From NCBI GenBank assembly GCA_905221615.1, contig CAJNDT010005791.1, forward strand, positions 72,736-136,735: 64,000 nt of DNA. Direction: 5' to 3'. Shown here one piece after another: positions 1 to 11,222 of the stretch. The position numbers and the translations under genes were made by a program. Source of the stretch: Symbiodinium sp. CCMP2592 (lineage: Eukaryota; Sar; Dinophyceae; Suessiales; Symbiodiniaceae). Within the stretch, counting starts at the first letter, position 1. Each line of letters starts with the position of its first letter. The notes beneath the pieces are model-generated. The model did no database searches and was not told the origin of the DNA. It saw only the letters and a program-made list of their open reading frames with translations.

Positions 1-545
1 ATGACGAAACTATCCCGGAACTGTGTGGCGATGCCCGACCTTCAAACGAAGTGATACTGAGGCCTAGAACGAGGGGTCGCCCCGGGAAAAGAGCATGGCA
101 AGATGCTCTCTCTGTGGTTTTGGCCGCCACCAGCCCAGATTGAATGGCATCACAAAACCATGCAACCCCAGCCTCAGACTTGCTCAGACTTCCCCCAACA
201 CGGTCAAGCCCGGAACGCGAAAACCCAACCGAGGAAAGTGATGCAAGAATGGCAGTCCGTGCGATGTTGCTTTGTCGAATCTAGCAATCCGCGAGTTGTG
301 GCAGCCACTGCAATCGCATCCTGCGTGATCCGCCGCTTGTCCTCTACGCACCCCGCGCGCGCGCCTTTTGTCCCTCCAGCGGCTTCTCCGACTGCTGCAG
401 CAGCTACACAACAGGCAACAGCGATCTTTCCGGCAGCAGCAACAAAGATGAAGTGAGTGGGCGGCGCTTAAGCCCCTCGACCTCCTCAATACGCCTGCCC
501 AAGGAACCGTATGAACACGTTCTGCTCGCGATCAGCCAATCCCTC

Positions 546-599
546 CCCTGCCCTGCCCTGCCCTGCCCTGCCTTGCCCTGCCCTGCCCTGCCCTGCCCT
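546..599. repeat. CCCTG pentanucleotide microsatellite
   Basis: About eleven copies of CCCTG with one CCTTG variant run without interruption. Simple repeat; the open frames crossing it are a by-product of the period. Confidence 0.9.
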
Positions 600-639
600 A
601 ACGTGTTCAAGACCTGACCCGACCTTTTCAACTGGTCTC

Positions 640-1320
640 AGGGGCTTGGGTAGGGTGTGACAATGCTCCGCCCTGAAGCTGGATAAAGCAAAGGCCGTCG
701 ACTCATTGAGGTCGAAGGTCCTGGCCCATCTAGAGCAGCACCTGCCACCGTCCATGCACAGGGAGTTCGAGTGTTGGCGCAAGCTACTCGCGCCGGGGAC
801 CTCACAGAACACCGTGGGGGTCGGGACGCATCAAGCAGACGCGTTCGTTTTCGCCTTGGCAATGGAGCAGGCCCTCCACACCGCTCAAGCGCAACCCGGC
901 TGGCCTCCAAGATTGTCTGCACTGCCTGACTTAGAGCTGGGAGACATACTTTTCATGGACGATAGCTTTCTGTGGAACGCATCGAAAGCGGATGTGACCA
1001 GGAAGTACGACCTCCTCAAGCAGAGTCTGGACGATTGGGGGCTCATGGGAGAGTGGACCGCTCCTACTGGACGGGAAAGTGGTGCTGCCACGACCGAACC
1101 TACACGTGATAAGGATTCAGTTGGAGGTCCCACTCAAACCTGAGAGTCTGATGGACGCCGGCCTGGCCAAGGCCCGTAAAAAGGACTTCGCTAGCAAACA
1201 CATCTTCGAGTGCAGGAGCCCCCTCAAGAAGCGACTGCAGACCCTAGACAGGGCAGTGGGTGGTGCGGCCCTCTGGTATGCAGCGGCAGTGCTGCTTACC
1301 CCGCAAGGCTGGGGGCAGTG
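640..1320 (+). pseudogene. Non-LTR (LINE) reverse transcriptase fragment, frameshifted
   Basis: The plus strand encodes a piece of a non-LTR retrotransposon reverse transcriptase. A motif-A-like LDKAKAVDSL near 675 is followed by a stretch ending FALAMEQAL and by the catalytic box FMDDSFLW near 955-975 (F/Y-x-D-D). The C-terminal continuation (PLKKRLQTLDRAVGGAALW) lies in a different frame from about 1,079 on, so a frameshift falls near 1,060-1,090. No N-terminal endonuclease precedes it on the same strand. Assignment rests on motif order; the copy is dead. It lies downstream of the last ankyrin module and points the other way. Confidence 0.6.
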
Positions 1321-1479
1321 AAGTCCTTCCAGCTCTGGACTTGGTCACGCTCTGGGGCACCGGCATACGCCTTTCGAGCCTGTCATGGTTTCCCTGGATA
1401 GCTCTTCTCCCGAATGACGACCGCAGGGCTCCGTGTATCCTTCGTGGCGACACCGTCGATCTCGTGGGAGCATTCCATT

Positions 1480-1854
1480 GGCTGTGTTTGGGGCGCCCTC
1501 AGTGAGCCCCCCTTTCTCCAGCTCCGCCAGGCCAGTGCGGTGACGCTGGCCGAATTCCCAGTACCTGTAGGCCACCCCATTTCCGCGCAACTGTAGTAGG
1601 TCATCCCGATATTCTATCAACGTCCCAGTCCCATGCACCGATGTGTGCCACCCCGGCTTGCGGCGAGGTAATTCTTGGAAGGCCACCACAGCGGGTCGGT
1701 CTCCTCCTTCCGTGTCAGCGTCTATAGCTGCAAGGGCATCGTCCACTGGCGGCTTCCCACCGACATTCCATGAATGCAAGACAAGGTTCGAATTTGTTTG
1801 ACCGTCACAGTTTCTGATGTGAACGTGTAAGAGAATACGATGACTCTTCAACAA
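1480..1854 (-). pseudogene. Non-LTR retrotransposon endonuclease (EEP/AP-type) fragment
   Basis: The minus-strand frame contains LHSWNVGGKPPVDDALAAID followed by VVAFQELPRRKPGW. This matches the start of the exonuclease-endonuclease-phosphatase domain of LINE elements (the 'WN' motif, then the glutamate of the 'QE' motif). The remainder, around 1,500-1,600, decays into sequence without clear motifs. The fragment faces the reverse transcriptase fragment at 640-1,320, so the two come from different insertions or from an inversion. No complete domain is present. Confidence 0.6.
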
Positions 1855-3271
1855 CCCTCAACGATTCTAAAGATGTCAAATTTGCGCAACCCCAACCCAC
1901 CGAATGCACAACCAACTTATGCCAGCATAGATCTTGACATCGTCACGGAGCAGTGCAACGACCTTGACGACCACGGCAACCAGAATACAGAACACCACCC
2001 AAAGACCATCAGAACAAAGTACTGGCGTGACTCAACACCACGGCCACACGGCTTCCCCAAACTGCTGCCGGGATTCAAGACCATGTCGCAAATGCTTTCC
2101 CCAGGTACTGGCAGGTTCTGGTTTGGACCAGAAGGCTGACACATCCAAATTGTTTCCCAGCACTGGCACGGGCCCTCATACGGGATGCAGGAAGCTGCCC
2201 AAACTCGGGGTCAAATGTAGAAATTCATATAATAAAACCAGTATTGCATCAAATGGACGCGAAGCGTCCAAGGCACCGACAGCCCGCCAGCCCCCCCCCC
2301 CATCCGGATTCCGGTTGTTCGGAGGGGGGGGTACAAATCAGGAGTCACATCAGAGCAGTTTAATTCCATCCCAATGCATGCCCAACCCCTCCTCGGTCCC
2401 ACTTCGCCCCTCCGCGCCCTCTTCAACCCGCCTCGGCACCATTCGGGCTTTGGACTGGGCTGATTTTGGTGTGTTTTTGGTGGTAGTTTACATACAGTAT
2501 TGGAGTAGTTTAAGTCTGCCCCAAAGCATGCCCAACCCCTCCTAAAAAAATCCAGAATACTGCACAAATCGCGTCACAAAAAAAAAGCCCGCATGGTGCC
2601 GAAGGGGGGTTCCAGAATGCACAGAAGAACGGAAGATGGGTTGAGCACGCATAAAGAAGACGGAATCAAAATACTCTATACTCTACATACTCGGGAGTTC
2701 GCCACAATACTAATTACTCAAATCACACCAATACTAGCCCAGTCCAAAGCCAAGACGGTGCCAAAGAGAGTTCAGGGAAGGGGCGCCAACCCAGTCCAGA
2801 GCCCAAATTGTGCCGAGGGATAAATTTAGGAATACTCTAAATATATCGGCGTTATACACGGAGCGATTCCAGCTGGTAGCCCCCTTGGGGGTCGGCGGCA
2901 TTGGGGTGCAGCCATTCTTTTGGGTTCCGATCAACGAAAGCAGGGTCGATGAAAACAACCAAAGTTGAGGCAATCCGGGAAACTTCGATTTAAAGAAGTC
3001 ACCGCGAGCTCGCAGCAGCTCCGCACGTTTTCAAAGGAGCCAATGTCGCCGGCTGTGAGGCAACAGATGTCAACACCGGCGGTCGCTGCAGCCCGAAGAG
3101 TGTAGTTGCGAGAAGTCACTGTGAAGGCTCCTCTACGTTTCCGGGCTGGCCTCAGACCCGGATATGACTGAGCCGCGTAACTCCGAATAGCTACGGACAA
3201 GCACAGTCTTGACCCTTTACAAGTATGAAACAAAAAATCCTCAAACCACGCCGACATCCGCCCTCTCCCGC
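1855..3271. other. Intergenic or intronic stretch with a short direct repeat
   Basis: No gene recognised. A roughly 40-base motif (GCATGCCCAACCCCTCC core) occurs near 2,360-2,400 and again near 2,505-2,540. The last recognised ankyrin exon of the large gene starts at the right edge; where that gene ends to the left is not visible. Confidence 0.4.
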
Positions 3272-3892
3272 CTTCTCCGCGCCCTGCGCCAGCAGCTCTC
3301 TGACGATCTCTGCGCGGCCACCGGCGGCGGCTTTGTGGAGTGGGGTCTCGCCTCAGACTCGAAATGCTAAGCACTGCGGCTTCATCCGGCAAACGGCTGC
3401 TTCTGATATTGGAGTAGTTGTTGTTGCTAGGCACAGCTGAGGTCCCACATGATGGTACAATGCACGCGGTTCTATGGTGCTCTTCATGTGATGTTGCCAC
3501 CGTTATAATCCATAGCCTACACTCTACACCCTCACCCACAAAGCACCCCAAAAACTGCCCCGAAAAGTCTAAACGACCCAAACCCAAACCTTGTACGTTT
3601 CGGCTTTGTGCGACTGCCACTTGGTGAGCGTGCGGAGTCGTCGCGTTTATGTATGCAGACTTGAGAAAGGCTGCAGTAGTGAACGAAAGCTACACACATG
3701 CCAACATTGATGATGATGAGACGAACATCGATAAGCTCCTTCTCTAAGCCGTTCATGATATTTCCCTTCATGCCAGGGGACCCACTCCGAGGGGGCTGGT
3801 GGGATTTTACTGCAGTCTCGCTGTGGGACGAAGGCCGCTGCAGCGAATCGTCACAGCCACCCGAGGCTGCGGCCGTTCTTGTCCTTGGCCTC
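3272..3892 (-). CDS. Ankyrin module 25 (exons 3874-3892 and 3272-3351)
   Basis: Last module seen. The micro-exon reads EAKDKNG; the 80-nt exon begins ETPLHKAAAGGRAEIV and ends LLAQGAEK. Acceptors are AG|G for both exons and both donors are GC. The 80-nt exon is diverged from the tandem-array copies, so this is an older module. No further micro-exon was recognised to its left. Confidence 0.75.
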
Positions 3893-6800
3893 CTGTGCAG
3901 GCATGCCGTTCGGTTCCAGCTTTGCGCCGCAGGTGTCCTAAGCCCGCTGTTTTCGCCGGCTCAGCATCTCGTCTCGAAGAACAAAGACTCCAACAGCACC
4001 AGGTGCACATCAACGAGGGCTCAGCCCCACGACAAGAGCGTGTCACGAGACCGGTGGTCTACGACTTATCTGGGGTGCTCTCGTTTTGGTTTTCGCATGA
4101 AAAACACCCAGGCCGCCGCTAATCGAATTGAAAGGCATCACACAAAACCATGCAACCCCAGCCTCAAACCTTCTCAGTCTCCCACAAAAATAAATCAAGG
4201 TCCTACATCATCCACTCGTCATCTTGCCTTGTTGGATTGCCTTAAGGTTCCGATCGGCGAAAGCTTCAACGGCTAGGGGGCCAGAAAAACAACAAAAAAA
4301 TGATTTAACCCACGAAACTTCGCCTAGAAGCCGTCACAAAAAATTAAGCCAGCTCGCAGCAGCTCCGCACGTTCACTACAACGTTAACCACAAGAGGAGC
4401 CACTGTCGTCGGCCGCGAGGCGACAGCAACAGATCTCAACACCGACGGCGGCCAGTTTGCGTCTACAAAGTGCTTCCATCTTCCTTGACAGTCCATAGCA
4501 AGTCGGCATCGCGAAGAATGTAGTGGCGAGAAGTCAATGTGAGGGCTCGTCTACGTTTGCGTGCTAGCCTCAGACCTGGGTATGACTGAGCTGCAGTGCA
4601 GTCTTGAGTCTTGACCATATACAAGTATGACACAACAAACCTCAAACCACGCCGACATCCGCCCTGCCGCCTTCTCCGCGCCCTTCGCCAGCAGCTCTCT
4701 GACGGTGTCTGTGTGGCCACTGCCGGCGGCTTTGTTGAGTGGGGTGTCGCCTCAGACTCACACTGCTTCAGCCTCACCCGTCAAACGGACGCTGTTGCTG
4801 TCGTGGTTGTCCTTGTTGTTTCAATCTTGAGGCCGCGCATGCAGCTGATGTGTTCAGTGCTGTGGTGGGTGCCAGCATGTGATTATACCAGCGTCCGCTG
4901 TTATTCACAGCCGACACTCTACACCCCACCCTCCCATAAGCCATAAACCCTGACCCCACACCCTCAACCCTTGACGGGCACACCCCTCCAGACCTCATGA
5001 GTTTCTGCTTTGTGCGACTGCCACCAAACGCGCAGAGTCGTGCCTGCATTCATAGTGATCTGAGAAAGGCTACAGCATTGAACGAAATTTTTTCTCACAT
5101 GCGGACATCGACGGGCTCCCTCTCCACTTCTTTCATTAACCAATCCCTTTGATGCCAGTGCGTGGCCACTGTAGGGCCCCCACTCCGAGGGGGCTTTTGG
5201 GCTTTGACTGTAGTCTCGCTGTGAACGAAGGCCGCTGCCGCAAATCGTCACAGCCACCCGAGGCTGCGGCCGTTCTTGTCCTCGGCCTCCTGTGCAGGGA
5301 TGCCGTTCGGTTGCAGTTCGCGCTGAAGGCCGCGGAAGCCCTGGGCACGCACATTGTGGCACACGTCCGACCGTCACACGATTGACCCGGAGGCAATGGA
5401 ATTTTGGGTTTATCTCCTCAATAGTTAAATAAGCCTGGAGTGTCCTCCAAGCAGCGTCGAGTTCAAACCCAAACAGCACCATCTCCCCAACCCTTCACAT
5501 CCACGAGGGTCGCCCCACAAAGAAGAGCCACGAAAAGAGCGTGGCACTCGGCCGGTGGTCTACGATTGATCTGGGATCCTCTCTTTGTGGTTGTCGCACG
5601 AAAAACACCGCTGACCCTTCGCAGAAGGGACTTTAGAAAGAACGGAGAAAGGTTCCGATCAACGAAAGCTTCACAGGTTAGATTTAGAGCATCATGAAAA
5701 CAACAAACAAGACTGATTAAACAGCGAAAGCTTTGGCGACAAGCGGCCTCTTACGCTACGAGAGGAGCCATTTTACGTCGGCTGTAAGGCAAAGGCAACA
5801 GATCGCAACACCAACAGCGGCCAGTTTGTGTCTGCAACGTGCTACCATCTTCCTGGTCAGTCCATACCAAGACTGCATCCCGAGCAATGTAATATCGAGA
5901 AATCACTGTGAGGGCTAGCCTCAGACCTGAGTGTGACTGAGCCGCATAACTCCGGAACCTATGGGCAATTACAATCTTGACTACAAGTCTAACACAACAG
6001 CTCAAACCATGTCCACATCCGCCCTCCCACCTTCTCCGCACCCTGTGCCAGAAGCTCTTTGACGATCTCTGTGTGACCCTTGTCGGCGGCGAGCCAAAGG
6101 GGGGTCAAGCCTCAGACTCGCACCGCTCAAAGGGCTTCAGCTACATCCGTCAAACGGATGTAGTTGCATGGTGATTCTTCTTGCTGTCGCTGGGGTTATG
6201 AAGTTGAGGTCGCGCATGTGGCTAATGTGCTCAGTTGTGCTCTTCATGTGATTTGCCACTGTTGGGTTCCATAGCCGACACTCCACACCCTACCCCTACC
6301 CGCGCAAATCCTGAGTCCCACACCCTCAACCCTTACAGGCCACCCACTCAAGCCTAATGCCAACCCCCGAGGAGTCGTGCCTGCGTTTATAGTGATCTGA
6401 GAAAGGCTGCAGTAGTGAACGAAAGCTACACACATGCCAACATTGATGATGATGAGACGAACATCGATAAGCTCCTTCTCTAAGCCGTTCATGATATTTC
6501 CCTTCATGCCAGGGGACCCACTCCGAGGCGGCTTGTGGGATTTCACTGCAGTCTCGCTGTGGGACGAAGGCCGCTGCAGCGAATCGTCACAGCCACCCGA
6601 GGCTGCGGCCGTTCTTGTCCTTGGCCTCCTGTGCATCGATGCCGTGCTGTTGCAGCTTTGTGCGCCAGGCCAGCGCCGCAGCCCAGCATATCAACGAGAT
6701 TCGCCCCACGAACAAAAGGGCGGTCTACGATTGATCAGGAGGCCTTTTTTTGTAGTTGTCAGGCCCGGTGTCGGCCCATGCACGGACAACACCCAAGTCA

Positions 6801-9800
6801 GTTCAATAGACAAGCATCACAATCATACAACCCGATCTCAAAAACTCGCAATCCCAACCTCAGACCTCGGCTCAAACCCTTACCTAAATCACTGATCACC
6901 TTGCCTGCTTGCCCTGATCCTTCGCAGAAAGGATTTTTTGATACTGAAGATATCGCAGTGCTGTACCTCGCATCAATACCTGAAGCCTGTACAACAGAGG
7001 TGACTTTACAAAGAGCACGAGGAAAGGCTTCGATTTCAAAAGCTGCAAAGGTTACACGGTTAGAGGGTCATGAAAACAGACAAGAAGTCGAAAAAAGTTT
7101 GGAAACTTCGGCTTATGGCAATCAGCAGACAACAAAGCCAACGTAAGGCTCAGCACCTCCGGAATTTATGGTAAACTACAGACTTGACCAGCGCGTCTGG
7201 CATCTGCCCTCCCGCCTTCTCCGCGCCCGTCGCCAGCAGCTCGCCGACAATCTTTGTGTGGCCCTTCTCAACAGCAGCAATGACGGGGGTCCGGCCTCAG
7301 ACTCGCACCGCTACATGCCTGAAGCCTCATCCGTCAAACGGATGTTGTCCATGTTGTTGCTGCTCCTGGGGTTAACACCAAGGTCGCGCATATGCTACTG
7401 TGCTCAGTCCTGTGGTTCTCTACATGTGATGTTGCCATCGTTGTTCTTCTCCGCTGACATTCCACACCCTACACCCAGCAAACGATGAGTCCGACAGCCT
7501 CAACCGGTTCAGGCCACCTAAATAATCTAAATGCCTAACGGCCGACCCCTCCAGACCTCATGGGTTTCTGCTTTGTTCGACTGCTGCGGGTTGGTGTTGA
7601 TAAGCGAGCGGATTCGTGCCTGCGTTGATGGTGGTTTGAAAAAGGCTGCAGTAGTGAACAAAAACTACACACGTGCCCACACTGATGATGATACTCCGGA
7701 CATCGATGGACTCCTTCTCTGTAGATTGGCGCAGAATCTCTGATTATAGGCGGATCACTTGTGACTTCTGTCGCGTGTCACTTGTGACTTCTCGAGAGGC
7801 GAGTCGCTTGTGACTTCTGTCGGGTGTCACCTGTGACTTCTCTAGCCAGCGAATTTGCAACACACTCTCAGCAAAAATGCATGAAATCACTTGTGACTTC
7901 TCTGGCTTGGGATCGGGCTTCAACCTTGCATCTTGGACTTTCTCGCAAGGGTTCGCGGCTTGGGGTCAGAAATCAGGGTTTACGGTCATGGGATTGGGGT
8001 CGAGCCTCGGGGTTCAGGGTTTAGGGTTCACGGTTAGTTTAGGGGTTTACGGTTTCAGGGTTTCGGTTTAAGGCAGCGGGCCCGAGTTTTCAGGGAAACA
8101 CTGCATGAATATTTTCCCGGTAAACTGCTATGGGTCCTCAGGGTGAAGCATGAGGGTTTGGGGTAGCTTAGGGTGGCTTACGGCTTCGGGCGTTCAAGGT
8201 TTATTCGCCCGTTTAGGTTTAGGCTTGGGGTTTACGGTTCAGGGTTTGGGATCAGTGTCTAGCCTCAGGGTTCAGGGTTTACGGCGTGAGGCTTAGGGTT
8301 CAGGCTTGGCTCGGGATTAGGGTTTACGGTTTGGGGGTAACGTTAAGGCTTGGTCAGGGTCTAGGGTTTGCTGTTTGACTTTGGGGTTTTGGGTTCAGAG
8401 TTCGCGATTTAGGGTTAAGGTTTAGGATTCACGGTTTAAGTAAGGTTTGGGATTAGGGTTTAGCCTCGGTTCAAGATTCAGGGTTAGGGTTCAGGGTTGA
8501 TTACGGTTTAGGATTTACGGTTCAGGGGTTACGCTTCAAGCTTGGTCAGGGTTTGGGGTTTGGGTTTTGGGTTCAGGGTTTGCGGCTTATTGCTAGGGTT
8601 TAAGTTTTACCGTTTAAAGTTTAGCCTCAGTGTTCGGGTTGAGGAGTTAGGGTTCAAGGTTGGTTGCGGTTTAGGGCGTGCGGCTCAGGGCTGGTCAGGG
8701 TATGGCGAGGGTTTAGGGTTTGCGGTTCAGGGTTCGGGATTACACCCTAGCCTCAGGGTTGAGGGTTGAGGGATCACAGTGTAAGGGTTGAGGTTCAGGC
8801 TTGGTTGCGGTTTCGGGTTTACGATTTACGGGTCAGGGTTCTGGGTTGCTCACGGTTTAGGGTTTACGGTTTAGGGTTCAGGGTTGGTCAGGGTTTAGGG
8901 TTTACAGGTTCGCGGTTTGTCGGGGTTCGCACCGAGGTTCCGGGCGAAACCGCACCCCGAGGGATCCGAAAAAGACGCCGGTTTTAGCATCAAAACGATC
9001 AACCGCATGGGCATCATGGGCAGATCCTCGTGAGCATCTTGTGCACCATGAAAGAGGATGGAGGGGAGCAGGTGGAAGAGGTAGGAGAAGGGAAAGGAGA
9101 CCAATGAGATGATACCTGGTCGACTTGATAGCATCTCGCTCGAGCCTGACGAGCGGTATATGCTCAGAGCTGCACATTTAGAGCTCGACGGTTCTCCCGA
9201 ATAACCCTCAGGTCGGGCTCAGTCGGGGTGCCAAGGTCCCTCCAAAAAGGGACACGCAGGGCTGCCTCGGGGAGCTCTACCCCAGACACAAGCAGAAAAG
9301 CAAAAGCCTTTTCAGCTTTCACACCTCGTCAACTTGAGCCAAATATCCGCACAGAGGGCTAGTCAGCTACTTGCAGAGCAGACGGTTTGCATGCTGGAGT
9401 GCAGGTCAACTTGCAACTACCGATTAACCAGCAAGGACAATGACTTCGGTCCGCATATAGCCCTGATAACGGCATGGGTGATCCAACTGATCATCACTTG
9501 CCGTCCTGATCTTGCCTGATGCTCTCTCGTCACTCTGATTGTTTGATACAACCTATAATACGTACAATATGTGTGACTTCCGACGACTGAACGAGAAAGG
9601 TGTGCGCCACCTTCTCATAATCATGGCTTGCCTGGCTAATGTGACGTTGATCCATGCCGATCAGACGGGGCCAACAAAACGCCACAACGCATCGCGCTCC
9701 CGAGTCAAACTCTCTTCCGTGGGCTGCACCTGCCAACCAAAGAGTATGATAGACTAGAAGCAACACATGCCAGCGGATGCCAGTGGATCATTCCGGGTTC

Positions 9801-11186
9801 GGCTGTCGTGACAACCCTTTGCACAGCCGACTCTAGCTACTCGGGTCACAGCTCTCATCCCCTCTCTCAGCAATTCTCTTCAAGTGCCATGTGGCAATTG
9901 TATATCTCGATGCAGCGTCGCCAGGGTCGCCCTTCCATGCTCAAGGGACTTGTTCGGTCTGGCTTACCTTCGCCGCTAAGTTGGCGACCGTGGTCTTGAT
10001 CGCCTTCCCTGCCTCGGCCTTGGCGCTGGACTGGCACGACTTGTACGATCCTTCAATTTCCATTTGGCTCGCCAAAATTCTAAAGAATCCCCTATACCAC
10101 TCTCACATTTTTCGAACTGTCCTTCGAAATCCGCTAGCCTTTCGGACGCCTTACGGAGTCATTTTGTCGTCACTTTCGAAGTTCTCCCCGCCTCTTGCTT
10201 CTGACTACTCATTTTTCTGGGCGTCACTGCCTCTGATCCGCAATCGAGCTTCCTTACCTGGTCATCTCGATCGCCACCTCCTTCTTTTCTCAACACCTGT
10301 TCCCTCTCATGAGCTGCTGATCCTTCAGCTGTATGGAGCTACATGCGAACATTTAAGTATTTTTGGAACGACCTGGCTACTGCTCAACCAATAATTGTCG
10401 AAGCGGTTACCGCACTACAACCGGCAAGGCTATTACTCTTTACCTTTGCCCCCGGAGCAGCACAAGGGTACTTGCGACAGTGAAAAGGACAGATGCGTGA
10501 TTTCCGGCTGGCCTTGCATAACTTTCGCCGCGTCGCGGCTGCTTCGACAGTCTGCGAGAGGGGACAGGGGACAAAAACCTGCAGCTAGCGGGCGACATCA
10601 CGAACTGCCCTCGAGGGCTCCAGGTATTGAGCGGCGAAAAACCACTGGCAGAAAAACGGGGCTAAGGACGGAGGAGTGTTCCCTGCAAAAAGCCATGCAG
10701 AGCCTTTTTCGTTCTTGCTACAAGTCGGCAATCCGAGCTACAGAAGAGGGCTTTCCCGATGGCTCGTGCGCTGCCAGCATTGCTGGGGCTCCTCAAAATT
10801 TGGCTAAAAGGCCTTGGCATGGCGAAACTGCGGGCCATGCCACAGGATGGGGACGGCATTATACTGTGTTCCGAAAGAATACCCTATGGGTCCTCATTGT
10901 CAGGAATCTATGGGGGCATGGCGCCCAGAGTTTGGCGAAACAATAAAGAAGCTGCCCCGCAACTCGTGCAGGAGCGCCCAGAACCCGCCGCGGAACTTTT
11001 GCCCCAACCTGCCCCAAACCTTATTTCGGTTAACGAGCCCGTTTTTGGAGGAACAGTTCCCTCGGGATGGCTTTGGGCGAGTTCAAAGCCAAGTTCGGAA
11101 AGAATGGACCGGACGAGGCTTAAGACAGAAAGCGGATAATCCACATGCGGCATTGCTGGCTAACTGAATAACTTCCACACATAGGA

Positions 11187-11222
<36 letters not shown>

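Noticed and set aside
7960-8935. A true telomere or chromosome end
   Set aside because: The repeats are degenerate and ankyrin exons continue on both sides.
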